59,177 nucleotides of DNA from JAVBLV01 sp031553195 (GCA_031553195.1 JAVBLV010000071.1:1-59177), one strand, 5' to 3'; positions 43,585 to 52,809 are shown, numbered from the stretch's first letter. Made by a program: numbers and translations. Notes: generated by a model not told the origin, from the letters alone.

Positions 43585-45714
43585 AACTATTCCCTTAAAA
43601 TATCTCAACTATTAAATTTAGCCGTACATCAAGTCGAAAAAACGATCGAATTATTAGAAGGCGGCGCAACAGTCCCTTTTATTGCCCGTTACCGTAAGGA
43701 AGCCACAGGTAGTTTAGATGAAGTACAGATTACGGCTATTCGCGATAAACTATTTCAATTGAAGGAGTTGGATAAACGTCGCGAAACCATTTTGCAATCG
43801 ATATCCGAACAAGGAAAGCTAACGCCCGAGTTAGAGCAAAAGATTCAAAATGTCGAAACCCTTTCGGAATTGGAAGATCTGTATCTGCCGTATAAGCCTA
43901 AGCGAAAAACCCGCGCTACTATTGCTATTGCTAAAGGCTTGGAGCCTTTGGCTGATCTAATATTTCAACAGGGTAATTTTGATGTTATCATCGAAGCGTC
44001 TAAATATGTGAACGAAGAAAAAGAAGTGCCCGACGAAGAAAATGCTTTGGCGGGCGCTCGCGATATCATTGCCGAATGGATTAATGACGATGCAACGGCC
44101 CGTAATCGAATTCGGATGTTGTATAAACGAATGGGAATATTAATATCAAAAGTGGGGAAAGGAAAAGAGGAAGAAGGACAAAAATACAAGTCGTGGTTTG
44201 AATGGAACGAACCGGCTATGAAAGCGCCTTCGCACCGTATTCTGGCAATGTTAAGAGGAGAGGAGGAAGGTTTCCTGAAAATAAAAATAGAACTCGAAGA
44301 TGACGACGAAGCAATTCAATCTTTGGAAAAAACTTTTTTAAAAGCCCGTAATGAAGCTTCGGAACAAGTTAAAATGGCCGTAAAGGATAGCTTTAAACGA
44401 TTGCTTTCGGCTTCCATGGAAACGGAAATATTTAGTTTGCTGAAGGAAAAAGCAGACGAGGAAGCCATTAAAGTATTTGCGGAAAACCTAAGGCAGTTAT
44501 TACTGGCTTCGCCTCTGGGACAAAAAAGGATATTAGCTATTGATCCGGGTTTTAGAACAGGATGTAAAACCGTTTGCTTAGATAACCAAGGACAACTATT
44601 ACATAATGAAAATATTTACCCTTTTTCTTCTGTTCGGGAAGAAAAAGAGGCAATCAATAAACTGGAATACCTGGTAGAGGCTTTTAAAATTGAGGCTATT
44701 GCCATTGGCAACGGAACTGCCGGGCGCGAAACAGAGGAATTGGTGCGTAGAGTCCATTTTAAAAAAGAACCTATTATTGTAATGGTGAATGAGAGCGGCG
44801 CGTCGGTTTATTCGGCTTCGGATGTGGCTCGCAAAGAATTTCCCGATTATGACGTAACGGTAAGAGGGGCTGTTTCCATTGGCCGCCGGTTGATGGATCC
44901 GCTTTCGGAGTTGGTGAAAATCGATCCCAAATCAATAGGCGTGGGGCAATATCAGCATGATGTAAATCAGGCAAAATTACAGGAGTCGTTAACCGATACA
45001 GTGGTAAGTTGCGTAAACAATGTCGGAGTGGAGTTAAATACGGCGAGTAAAGAATTATTGACTTATGTTTCGGGAATCGGACCTGTTTTAGCCCAAAAAA
45101 TTGTTGATTACAGAACCGAAAACGGTGATTTTGTTTCCCGTTCCCAGTTATTAAAAGTTTCACGCCTGGGCGAAAAAGTTTTTGAACAATGCGCAGGATT
45201 TTTACGTATCCAAAATGCAAAAAATCCCTTGGACAGAAGCGCCGTTCACCCCGAACGTTACGAATTGGTGGAGCAAATGGCAAAAAATGTCAATTGTACA
45301 GTTCCCGAACTATTGGAAAAAAAAGAATGCCGAGACAAAATCAACATCAAAGCATTTGTTACGCCCGATTGCGGTCTGCCGACGCTTCAAGACATTATGA
45401 AAGAATTGGAGAAGCCGGGAAGGGATCCGCGTACTAAATTCGAGATTTTTGAGTTTAATAAAAACGTTAATCGTATTGAAGATTTGGTCGAAGGAATGGT
45501 ACTTCCCGGAATTGTAACCAATATTACGGCTTTTGGCGCTTTTGTGGATGTGGGAGTCCATCAGGATGGCTTGGTGCATTTAAGTCAGTTGGCAGATCGC
45601 TTTGTGTCGAATCCGAATGAAATTGTGAAACTACAACAAAAAGTATTGGTAAAAGTCCTGGAAGTGGATACTCCACGTAGGCGTATTAGTTTTACTATGA
45701 AGAATGTGAAATAA
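43582..45714 (+). CDS. tex: Tex-family RNA-binding protein
   Basis: A 710-residue transcription accessory protein. The N-terminal helical part has TVPFIARYRKEATGSLDEVQ and LEDLYLPYKPKRKTRA. The YqgF-like domain starts LAIDPGFRTGCKTVCLD. The HhH segment YVSGIGPVLAQKIVDYR and the C-terminal S1 domain (VEGMVLPGIVTNITAFGAFV, residues ~640-708) complete the family architecture. The start sits at the end of a leader repeat. Confidence 0.96.
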   Translation: MNYSLKISQLLNLAVHQVEKTIELLEGGATVPFIARYRKEATGSLDEVQITAIRDKLFQLKELDKRRETILQSISEQGKLTPELEQKIQNVETLSELEDLYLPYKPKRKTRATIAIAKGLEPLADLIFQQGNFDVIIEASKYVNEEKEVPDEENALAGARDIIAEWINDDATARNRIRMLYKRMGILISKVGKGKEEEGQKYKSWFEWNEPAMKAPSHRILAMLRGEEEGFLKIKIELEDDDEAIQSLEKTFLKARNEASEQVKMAVKDSFKRLLSASMETEIFSLLKEKADEEAIKVFAENLRQLLLASPLGQKRILAIDPGFRTGCKTVCLDNQGQLLHNENIYPFSSVREEKEAINKLEYLVEAFKIEAIAIGNGTAGRETEELVRRVHFKKEPIIVMVNESGASVYSASDVARKEFPDYDVTVRGAVSIGRRLMDPLSELVKIDPKSIGVGQYQHDVNQAKLQESLTDTVVSCVNNVGVELNTASKELLTYVSGIGPVLAQKIVDYRTENGDFVSRSQLLKVSRLGEKVFEQCAGFLRIQNAKNPLDRSAVHPERYELVEQMAKNVNCTVPELLEKKECRDKINIKAFVTPDCGLPTLQDIMKELEKPGRDPRTKFEIFEFNKNVNRIEDLVEGMVLPGIVTNITAFGAFVDVGVHQDGLVHLSQLADRFVSNPNEIVKLQQKVLVKVLEVDTPRRRISFTMKNVK

Positions 45715-45771
45715 TAGGAAATGAATATGCTGACGAGGCGCATTCGGTAACTTTTTAAAACGTAAGCCACT

Positions 45772-46456
45772 TTGATAATTAAATTACGGAAGGTTACTAT
45801 TTTTATTTTTCTATTGGGATTGATAATAAGTTCTCATGCCCAAAAGGTAAAGGGAGTAATCATTGCAGGCTTGAATGTAAGCCAGATAAGCGGAGACGAG
45901 TCGGTTGGCTTTAACCGCTGGGGATTTAATGTGGGAGCGGGGGCTATGGTTTCTTTAGATAAAAGAGAGAAATGGACGTGGAGTCTCGAAACTTTAATCA
46001 CCCAAAAAGGCGCTCATGAAAATGATAATCTTATGAAGTATGATGCATACCTGACTTATGCTGAGATTCCTATTCTAATTCATTTTCAAGATAGAAAAGG
46101 AAAATTTGCAGCCGGTACGGGTTTGTCTTACGGCAGGCTTATAAAATAAGCCTAAAGAGGAAATATATTTTGGCCCTAATTTTTATAGAATGCCGGAAAC
46201 AGACAAAGAATTTGGTAAGAATGATTTATGTGTATTGGCCGATGTTCGTTTTAAGATATGGAAACAACTTAAGTTTAACGCTCGTTATGCATACTCTCTT
46301 CTTCCTATTAAGACAGGTATTCAATATCAGAAAACGGCATCGGGAAGTGCAAGAACCGATACTTGGGAAAGAAATTTTTATAACAGTACTTTGACATTTA
46401 GGTTGCTATGGGTTTTTAACGAAAAAGAAAATCCAAACAAACGACGACCTAAATAG
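45772..46456 (+). pseudogene. Decayed outer-membrane beta-barrel gene (paralogue of 46757-47422)
   Basis: Two frames together cover the whole of the intact neighbour. The first (to 46149) has a signal peptide ending SSHAQ and blocks such as GDESVGFNRWGF and LITQKGAHENDNLMKYDAYL. A one-base insertion near 46147-46150 then gives a stop, and the continuation (PKEEIYFGPNFYRM..., KNDLCVLADVRFKIWKQLKF) runs in another frame to 46456. The opening codon is TTG and no ATG is available, so the start may also be lost. Most likely a dead duplicate. Confidence 0.8.
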
Positions 46457-46482
46457 GAGGTTCAACGATTTGACTAAAATAA

Positions 46483-46602
46483 TTTTAAAACTATGAAATA
46501 ATCATGAGCTTTTCAGTACTCTAAGGTGGATGATTAAAAGTCGGCGTTAGCCAAGTCTCCCCTTTAGAGAGGTTTCGAGAGGCTTGTAAATTTTAAACAG
46601 AT
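46483..46602 (+). repeat. C-rich leader unit, diverged copy
   Basis: Starts ACTATGAAATAATCATGAGC and ends TTGTAAATTTTAAACAGATG, where the next unit begins. It shares the TTAGCCAAGTCTCCC and AGAGGCTTGTAAATTTT blocks. It forms a tandem pair with 46594-46759. Confidence 0.7.
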
Positions 46603-46759
46603 GAAATAATCATGAGCCTTTGGCGCTCCAAAGTGAATGATTAAAGGCGTGCGTCAGCCAAGTCTCCCAAACAAATAAGAAAATCCGATTAATCTCCCTT
46701 GCGGGGAGAACCAAAGAGGGGTGGGAGATTTAGAGGGGCTTATAAATTTTAAACACATG
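46594..46759 (+). repeat. C-rich leader unit, copy 2
   Basis: Nearly identical to 15219-15384 although the downstream genes are unrelated. It ends at the ATG of the intact barrel gene. It contains CTCCCTTGCGGGGAG and GGGAGATTTAGAGGGGC. Confidence 0.85.
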
Positions 46760-47422
46760 AAAAACAGATTCTTATTGATAGGCATTCTTTTATTGATTTT
46801 AGGAACCAATTCTCATGCTCAGAAAGTGAGGGGAGTTGCTATTGGAGGCGTAAATATCAGCCAGATGAACGGAGACGAATCCGTCGGATATCACAGATGG
46901 GGTTTTAATGGCGGAATAGGGGGCATGGTTCCCTTAAATAAGAATGGGAGCTGGCTGATAGGAGTTGAAACTTTAATTACGCAGAAAGGCGCTCATGAGA
47001 ATAGCGACCTGATGAAATACGACGCCTATTTAACCTATGCGGAAATACCTGTTTTAATTCATTTTGAGGACAAGAAAGGCGGGTTTACTTTTGGAACGGG
47101 ATTGTCTTACGGAAGATTAATCAGATCTCCTAAAGAAGAAATGGCATTTACGCCTAATTTTAGGAGGATAACCAATACCGATTTCGATAAAAATGATTTA
47201 TGTATATTAGCTGATGTTCGTTTTAAGATATGGAAACAACTTAAATTTAATTTCAGATTCGCTTATTCTATTATTCCAATCAAAACAGATATTCAGTACG
47301 AAGAAGTTGTGAGTACCAAGGTGGAAACCTGGGAAAGAAATTTTTATAATAATACATTGTCATTTAGATTGCTATGGGTCTTTAACGAAAAGGAACCGCA
47401 AACAAAGAAAATCCAGCGTTAA
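46757..47422 (+). CDS. Outer-membrane beta-barrel protein (PorT-like)
   Basis: 221 residues from the ATG at 46757. The frame extends upstream only through repeat sequence. A signal peptide ends NSHAQ. The mature protein has alternating strands (GVAIGGVNISQMNGDESVGY, EIPVLIHFEDKKGGFTFGTG, FKIWKQLKFNFRFAYSIIPI) and an aromatic C-terminal strand (LSFRLLWVFNE), fitting the porin/OmpA-like PorT family of small barrels. Exact role unknown. It lies 16 bp before coaD. Confidence 0.82.
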   Translation: MKNRFLLIGILLLILGTNSHAQKVRGVAIGGVNISQMNGDESVGYHRWGFNGGIGGMVPLNKNGSWLIGVETLITQKGAHENSDLMKYDAYLTYAEIPVLIHFEDKKGGFTFGTGLSYGRLIRSPKEEMAFTPNFRRITNTDFDKNDLCILADVRFKIWKQLKFNFRFAYSIIPIKTDIQYEEVVSTKVETWERNFYNNTLSFRLLWVFNEKEPQTKKIQR

Positions 47423-47438
47423 ATAGCTTATTTTGATT

Positions 47439-47915
47439 ATGAACGAAAAGAAAATAATTATTTTCCCCGGCTCTTTCGATCCCATAACCAAAGGGCATGA
47501 ATCAGTGGTATTAAGGGCCTTGCCTTTGTTTGACGAAATTATTGTGGCCATTGGGGAAAATGCCCAAAAGAAGTCGATGTTTCCATTAGAACAACGGATA
47601 AATTGGATAAAAAAAACATTCGAAAAATATCCAACGGTTAAAGTCGAATGTTTCGATTGCTTAACAGTCGATTATTGTCATAAAAGAGGGGCAAAATATA
47701 TATTAAGAGGATTGCGTAATGCGGTAGATTATGAATACGAACGAAATATTGCATTGGTGAATAATGATTTACGACCAGAAATTGAAACCGTTTTTTTATT
47801 GACAAAACCCGAACATGCGTCCTTTAATTCTTCTTTTGTCCGTGAAATAGTAAAGTATGGACATGATGTGAGCAAGTTCATCCCCGACGCCATTTCAATA
47901 AAAAACGAAAAGTGA
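47439..47915 (+). CDS. coaD: Pantetheine-phosphate adenylyltransferase
   Basis: The penultimate step of coenzyme A synthesis. 158 residues from the ATG at 47439; a TTG two codons upstream is less likely. IIFPGSFDPITKGHESV carries the (T/H)xGH motif, and KYILRGLRNAVDYEYER and SSFVREIVKYGHDVSKFI are typical of CoaD. It follows the barrel gene closely. Confidence 0.97.
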   Translation: MNEKKIIIFPGSFDPITKGHESVVLRALPLFDEIIVAIGENAQKKSMFPLEQRINWIKKTFEKYPTVKVECFDCLTVDYCHKRGAKYILRGLRNAVDYEYERNIALVNNDLRPEIETVFLLTKPEHASFNSSFVREIVKYGHDVSKFIPDAISIKNEK

Positions 47916-47973
47916 AAACAAAAAATTCAATGATTCTGCGAGATCAATTTTATTTAATTCTTCAATCCTTTCA

Positions 47974-48546
47974 ATGAATAAAGTAGCATGGAAACCCGGG
48001 AACATGATTTACCCGTTGCCGGCAGTAATGGTAAGTTGTGGAGACAAACCGGAAAACTATAACATTATTACAGTTGCGTGGGTGGGAAATCTTTCTACCA
48101 ATCCTCCAATGTGCTACATTTCGTTGAGGAAATCCCGCCATTCATATCTGCTTATTTCCGAAGCAAAAGAATTTGTGATTAATCTTACAACCGGAGATTT
48201 ATTGAAAGCAACCGATTGGTGCGGCGTAAAATCGGGAAAAGAATACAATAAATTCGAAGAGATGAATTTGACCCCTCAGACGGCTCAAAAAGTGAAAGCC
48301 CCTCTTATTAAAGAATCTCCTTTAAATATCGAATGCGTATTAAAAGAAATAAAAGAACTGGGTTCGCATGACATGTTTATAGCGGAAATCGTCGCTATAA
48401 ATGCCGACAGACGTTTTATAGATCCGGAAACCAACGCTTTCGATTTGCAGAAAGCAAATCTATTGGCTTATTCGCATGGGAAATATTATTCGTTGGGTAA
48501 AAAGTTGGGATTCTTTGGGTTCTCCGTACAAAAGAAAAGGAAGTAA
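47974..48546 (+). CDS. Flavin reductase family protein (FMN-binding)
   Basis: 190 residues of the split-barrel flavin reductase-like fold. YPLPAVMVSCGDKPENYNI, ITVAWVGNLSTNPPMCYISL and the phosphate-binding KSRHSYLLISEAKEFVINL are characteristic. These proteins bind FMN and pass electrons to partner enzymes. The specific partner is unknown. It lies 58 bp after coaD. Confidence 0.9.
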   Translation: MNKVAWKPGNMIYPLPAVMVSCGDKPENYNIITVAWVGNLSTNPPMCYISLRKSRHSYLLISEAKEFVINLTTGDLLKATDWCGVKSGKEYNKFEEMNLTPQTAQKVKAPLIKESPLNIECVLKEIKELGSHDMFIAEIVAINADRRFIDPETNAFDLQKANLLAYSHGKYYSLGKKLGFFGFSVQKKRK

Positions 48547-48748
48547 ATACAAACAAACAAACGTCTTAGCTACCTATAATCGCAAAAATCCGAATGTGCC
48601 CTTTTATGTCACTGTCTACAAGTATATAAGAAAAATAATCTAAAAATTACTTTCTGAAAAATTTTGGGTGCATGTCAAATTGCATTTTTTGGATAAAATC
48701 TTACTCATTGCTTGCTGTAAAATAACGCAAAAAGCGCGTCTTTTTTTG
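48547..48748. other. Intergenic region upstream of ileS
   Basis: No gene seen. It leads into the candidate ileS promoter. Confidence 0.4.
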
Positions 48749-48756
48749 TAATTTTG
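48749..48756 (+). promoter_or_regulatory. Candidate -7 element of ileS
   Basis: TAATTTTG fits TAnnTTTG. No good -33 TTTG is seen. It would give a leader of about 150 nt to the ATG at 48916. Confidence 0.4.
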
Positions 48757-48915
48757 CAAGTTATTCTTATCAATTTTAGTGAAAAGTAAATGCTTAATTA
48801 AAAGCGCTCCGATTAATTATTAAGATTGATGATTCTGATATCATGTGATCCAAAACAGAAAGTAAAAGAAATAAGAGAAACACAAATAGTAAAATCAAAG
48901 ACAATATATAGTTTT

Positions 48916-51900
48916 ATGTCGAAAAAGTACAACGAATACAAGCAACTAAATTTGACCCAAATAGGGAAAGAAATTCAAGGATTCTGGGAAGATAATAAAA
49001 CCTTTGAGGAAAGTCTGAAACTTTCTGAAGGTAAGACTCCTTTTGTTTTTTACGAAGGCCCGCCTTCGGCAAACGGACAACCGGGCATTCACCATGTGAT
49101 GGCGCGCGCTATTAAGGATATTTTTTGCCGTTATAAAACGCAAAAGGGATTTTATGTAGAACGAAAAGCCGGATGGGATACTCATGGTTTGCCTGTAGAA
49201 TTAGGCGTCGAAAAGAATTTGGGAATTACCAAAGAAGATATTGGGGTTAAGATTTCGGTAGATGATTACAACAAGGCTTGTCGCGAAGAAGTGATGAAGT
49301 ATAAGGATTTGTGGGACGACCTAACGAAAAAGATGGGCTATTGGGTCGACTTGGAACATCCTTATATCACTTTTGACAATGAATATATTGAAACCCTTTG
49401 GTTTTTACTTTCGGAATTATACAAAAAAGGATTTCTTTACAAAGGCTACACCATTCAGCCTTATTCTCCGGCGGCAGGAACCGGTTTGAGTTCGCATGAA
49501 CTCAATATGCCAGGATGTTACCGCGATGTAAAAGACACGACCTGCGTAGCTATGTTTAAGGTAAGAACCAAACAACCTAATTTGACGATGTGTCCTTTCA
49601 ATAATCCGATAGACACGCCTATTCCTGATAATTTGTATATTTTAGCATGGACAACTACCCCGTGGACACTTCCCTCTAATACAGCTTTGGCTGTAGGGAC
49701 GAAAATAGAATATCTTTTGTTAGAAACATACAATCCTTATTCAGGAAATTTGATTCAGGTTATTTTAGCAAAGAAACTTCTGAATGTTTATTTTCCTGAA
49801 AAAAATGTTCAACTCCCATTTGAAGAGTATAAACAGGGAGATAAAAATATTCCATATAGAATTCTTTCGGAAACAACAGGGGAGCGCCTTGCAGGAATGG
49901 AGTATGAACAACTCATCCCTTTTGTGAAGCCGGAAGGAAAAGCATTTCAGGTAATTACCGGCGATTTTGTTACTACTGAGGATGGAACGGGTATTGTACA
50001 TATTGCCCCTACTTTTGGTTCAGATGACGATCGCGTAGCCAAACAATCGGGTATATCGCCTTTGATTTTAATTGATAAAGAAGGAAAACGCCAGCCGATG
50101 GTAGATCGTTCCGGAAAATTCTTCAGAATAGAAGATTTAGATAAAGATTTTGTTCAAAAATATGTCAATGTAGATTTGTATAAAGATTTTGCCGGACGTT
50201 TTGTAAAAAACGATTATGATCCTGCGCTTACCGAAAAAGATCCTACTTTAGACGTGGATTTAGCAGTAATGCTGAAACAACAGGGCTTGGCATTCAAAAT
50301 AGAGAAACATTCGCATAATTATCCGCATTGTTGGCGTACTGACAAACCGGTTTTATATTATCCTTTGGATAGTTGGTTTATTAAAACGACTTCTGTAAAG
50401 GATCGGATGATTGAACTGAACAAAACCATTAATTGGAAACCCGAAGCCACCGGTAGCGGACGTTTCGGCAATTGGTTGGAAAATTTGGTAGATTGGAACT
50501 TGTCGCGTTCGCGTTATTGGGGAACACCGCTTCCTATTTGGCGTACCGAAGACGGAACTGAAGAAATCTGTATCGGTTCGGTAGCTCAATTGAGCGAAGA
50601 AATCGAAAAATCTATCAAAGCCGGATTTATGGACAAAAATCCATACAAAGGCGACTATAAATCTTTTGATTTGCACCGTCCATATATTGATGGCGTGGTA
50701 TTGGTTTCGTCAAAAGGTAACAAAATGCACCGAGAACTCGACCTTATAGATGTTTGGTTTGACAGTGGAGCCATGCCTTATGCACAACTAGCCCCCCTTA
50801 ATCCCCCCCAAGGGGGAAAATCGGGCAAGCCGAACTATCAAACGGCAACTCCTTCTTCCTATCGGCTGTTAAAGGAATTAGTAGAAAAAAATCGTAAAAA
50901 TCCTACTCAATCTGAAGAAGTTCTTTGGGAAATGCTGAGAGGAAAAAAATTGGAAGGATACAAATTTAGAAGGCAACATTTAGTAGAAGAATTTATTGTT
51001 GATTTTGTTTGTTTATCAAAACATTTGATTGTTGAAATTGATGGCGGGTATCATAATATGCCAGAGGTAAAAGAAGCTGATGAATGGCGTACAAAACAAT
51101 TGAATAGATTGGGATACAAAGTAATTCGCTTTACTAACGAAGAAGTTTTATGCGATACAGATAATGTTTTGAAAAAAATCCAACTTACCTTAGATCAAAC
51201 GCCCTTATGGGACTTGGCGAAGAAAGTCTTTCCTGCCGAAAACAATTCGCAGGACGAAAACCTCCCCCCTTGGGGGGGATTGAGGGGGGCTGGCGTTTTC
51301 CCTGCCGATTTTATTGCCGAAGGAGTTGACCAAACCCGTGGTTGGTTTTTTACTTTACATGCCATTGCCGCCATGTTGTTCGATTCTGTGGCTTTTAAAA
51401 ATGTGGTTTCGAATGGTCTGGTATTAGACAAAAATGGCAACAAAATGTCGAAACGTTTGGGTAATGCTGTTGATCCTTTTCAAACGATTGAGAAATATGG
51501 CCCGGATGCCACCCGTTGGTACATGATTACCAATTCGCAACCTTGGGATAATTTAAAATTTGACATAGAAGGTGTCGACGAAGTTCGTCGTAAATTCTTC
51601 GGAACACTTTATAACACATACAGTTTCTTTGCTTTGTATGCCAATATCGATGGCTTTGCTTATGCTGAAAAAGATATTGAGATTGCTAAACGTCCTGAAA
51701 TTGACCGTTGGATTTTGTCTGAATTAAATACATTGATTAAAGATGTGGATTCGCATTATAACGATTACGAGCCTACTAAGGCAGGACGGGCTATTCAGGA
51801 TTTTGTAGACGAATATTTGAGCAACTGGTATGTACGCCTTTGCCGTCGTCGTTTCTGGAAAGGCGAATACAGCGAAGATAAAATTTCGGCATACCAAACA

Positions 51901-52809
51901 CTATATGCTTGTTTAGAGGTATTGGCAAGGCTTTCAGCGCCAATAGCGCCATTTTTTGCCGAACGTTTGTTCTGCGATTTGAATGCCGTAACGCAAAGAT
52001 TCAATGTGCAATCAGTACACCATACCGATTTTCCTGTTGCAGATGAAGATTTGATTGATAAGGATTTGGAAGAGCGTATGCAATTGGCGCAGAAGATTTC
52101 TTCTATGGCGCTTTCGTTGCGCAAGAAAACCAACATCCGTGTACGTCAGCCGTTGGCTAAGATTATGATTCCTGTAAACGGAAAACATTTACAAAATCAA
52201 ATCGAAGCGGTTAAAGATTTAATTCTTTCTGAAGTCAATGTCAAAAACATTGAGTTTTTGAGTGCCGACAATAATATTTTGGTAAAGAAAATCAAAGCCA
52301 ATTTCAAGACTTTGGGACCTAAGTATGGCAAAATAATGAAAGGCATTGCAGCGGCATTAGAAGGCTTTACCCAAGAACAAATTACCAAAATAGAACAAAA
52401 GGGTATTTACAGTTTACAAGTGGAAAGCGAAACGGCCGAACTGACTTTAAACGATGTGGAAATCATTACGCAAGATATTCCGGGTTGGGTGGTTGCCAAC
52501 GAAGGTACTTTGACTGTGGCATTGGATATCAGCATCACCCAAGATTTGAAGGACGAAGGCATCGCCCGCGAACTGGTAAACCGTATTCAAAACATCCGCA
52601 AAGAAAGCAATTACGATGTAATGGACAAAATCAAAGTCGATTTGCAACAACATGCTGAAACCGATGCCGCCGTTACCAAATACAAAGATTATATTTGTTC
52701 CGAAACCCTGACCGAACAATTATATTTGGTTCCTTCAGTAATCTCTTCTGAAAAACAATCTATTGAAATTATTGATGGTTTGGTATTAGACGTTTGGGTG
52801 AGAAAATAA
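48916..52809 (+). CDS. ileS: Isoleucine--tRNA ligase with an inserted DUF559 endonuclease domain
   Basis: Charges tRNA-Ile. 1297 residues from MSKKYNEYKQ; the frame is open 30 codons upstream, but this start matches the family. The class I signature is GIHHV (residues 57-61). CP1 editing follows (TTPWTLPSNTAL). The KMSKR loop is at 843-847, and the anticodon-binding domain is C-terminal. Residues ~625-792 are foreign: right after DVWFDSGAMPYAQ the chain enters a DUF559 (Vsr-like) nuclease and returns at VFPADFIAEGVDQTRGW. Without it the protein is about 1130 residues, normal for Bacteroidetes. No stop or frameshift interrupts it. As the only ileS seen, it is presumably active with the insert tolerated in a surface loop. 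Confidence 0.95.
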   Translation: MSKKYNEYKQLNLTQIGKEIQGFWEDNKTFEESLKLSEGKTPFVFYEGPPSANGQPGIHHVMARAIKDIFCRYKTQKGFYVERKAGWDTHGLPVELGVEKNLGITKEDIGVKISVDDYNKACREEVMKYKDLWDDLTKKMGYWVDLEHPYITFDNEYIETLWFLLSELYKKGFLYKGYTIQPYSPAAGTGLSSHELNMPGCYRDVKDTTCVAMFKVRTKQPNLTMCPFNNPIDTPIPDNLYILAWTTTPWTLPSNTALAVGTKIEYLLLETYNPYSGNLIQVILAKKLLNVYFPEKNVQLPFEEYKQGDKNIPYRILSETTGERLAGMEYEQLIPFVKPEGKAFQVITGDFVTTEDGTGIVHIAPTFGSDDDRVAKQSGISPLILIDKEGKRQPMVDRSGKFFRIEDLDKDFVQKYVNVDLYKDFAGRFVKNDYDPALTEKDPTLDVDLAVMLKQQGLAFKIEKHSHNYPHCWRTDKPVLYYPLDSWFIKTTSVKDRMIELNKTINWKPEATGSGRFGNWLENLVDWNLSRSRYWGTPLPIWRTEDGTEEICIGSVAQLSEEIEKSIKAGFMDKNPYKGDYKSFDLHRPYIDGVVLVSSKGNKMHRELDLIDVWFDSGAMPYAQLAPLNPPQGGKSGKPNYQTATPSSYRLLKELVEKNRKNPTQSEEVLWEMLRGKKLEGYKFRRQHLVEEFIVDFVCLSKHLIVEIDGGYHNMPEVKEADEWRTKQLNRLGYKVIRFTNEEVLCDTDNVLKKIQLTLDQTPLWDLAKKVFPAENNSQDENLPPWGGLRGAGVFPADFIAEGVDQTRGWFFTLHAIAAMLFDSVAFKNVVSNGLVLDKNGNKMSKRLGNAVDPFQTIEKYGPDATRWYMITNSQPWDNLKFDIEGVDEVRRKFFGTLYNTYSFFALYANIDGFAYAEKDIEIAKRPEIDRWILSELNTLIKDVDSHYNDYEPTKAGRAIQDFVDEYLSNWYVRLCRRRFWKGEYSEDKISAYQTLYACLEVLARLSAPIAPFFAERLFCDLNAVTQRFNVQSVHHTDFPVADEDLIDKDLEERMQLAQKISSMALSLRKKTNIRVRQPLAKIMIPVNGKHLQNQIEAVKDLILSEVNVKNIEFLSADNNILVKKIKANFKTLGPKYGKIMKGIAAALEGFTQEQITKIEQKGIYSLQVESETAELTLNDVEIITQDIPGWVVANEGTLTVALDISITQDLKDEGIARELVNRIQNIRKESNYDVMDKIKVDLQQHAETDAAVTKYKDYICSETLTEQLYLVPSVISSEKQSIEIIDGLVLDVWVRK
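50790..50817 (+). repeat. Left inverted repeat of the DUF559 element
   Basis: A C-run, TTAAT, C-run, AA, G-run pattern. Translated as LAPLNPPQGG within ileS. Same family as the C-rich repeats near 17100 and the leader units. Confidence 0.88.
51263..51291 (-). repeat. Right inverted repeat of the DUF559 element
   Basis: Inverted copy of 50790-50817. Translated as LPPWGGLRGA. It is read in a frame that avoids stops. Confidence 0.88.

Larger units (their letters stand above)
50790..51291 (+). mobile_element. Inverted-repeat-bounded DUF559 endonuclease element inside ileS
   Basis: About 502 bp. The left end is 50790-50817 and the right end 51263-51291. Reverse-complemented, the right end matches the left with one substitution and one extra G (AGCCCCCCT.AATCCCCCCC then AAGGGGG). 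Each end is itself a C-run/G-run hairpin. Between them lies a nuclease domain with EEVLWEMLRGKKLEGYKFRR, then D696 in FIVDF, E707 and D709 in VEIDGGYH, and VIRFTNEEVL: the PD-(D/E)xK-type core of DUF559/Vsr proteins. It has no start codon of its own that would separate it from ileS, and the ileS frame passes straight through. Not an intein: no splice-junction residues are seen. Confidence 0.85.

Noticed and set aside
48826..48915. Upstream extension of ileS starting MMILISC
   Set aside because: It resembles a lipobox by chance. The family start MSKKY at 48916 fits and leaves no signal peptide on a cytoplasmic enzyme.
50790..51291. Intein within IleRS
   Set aside because: No Cys/Ser/Thr nucleophile at the left junction, no His-Asn plus Cys/Ser/Thr at the right junction and no intein splicing blocks. 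The insert is bounded by DNA inverted repeats instead.
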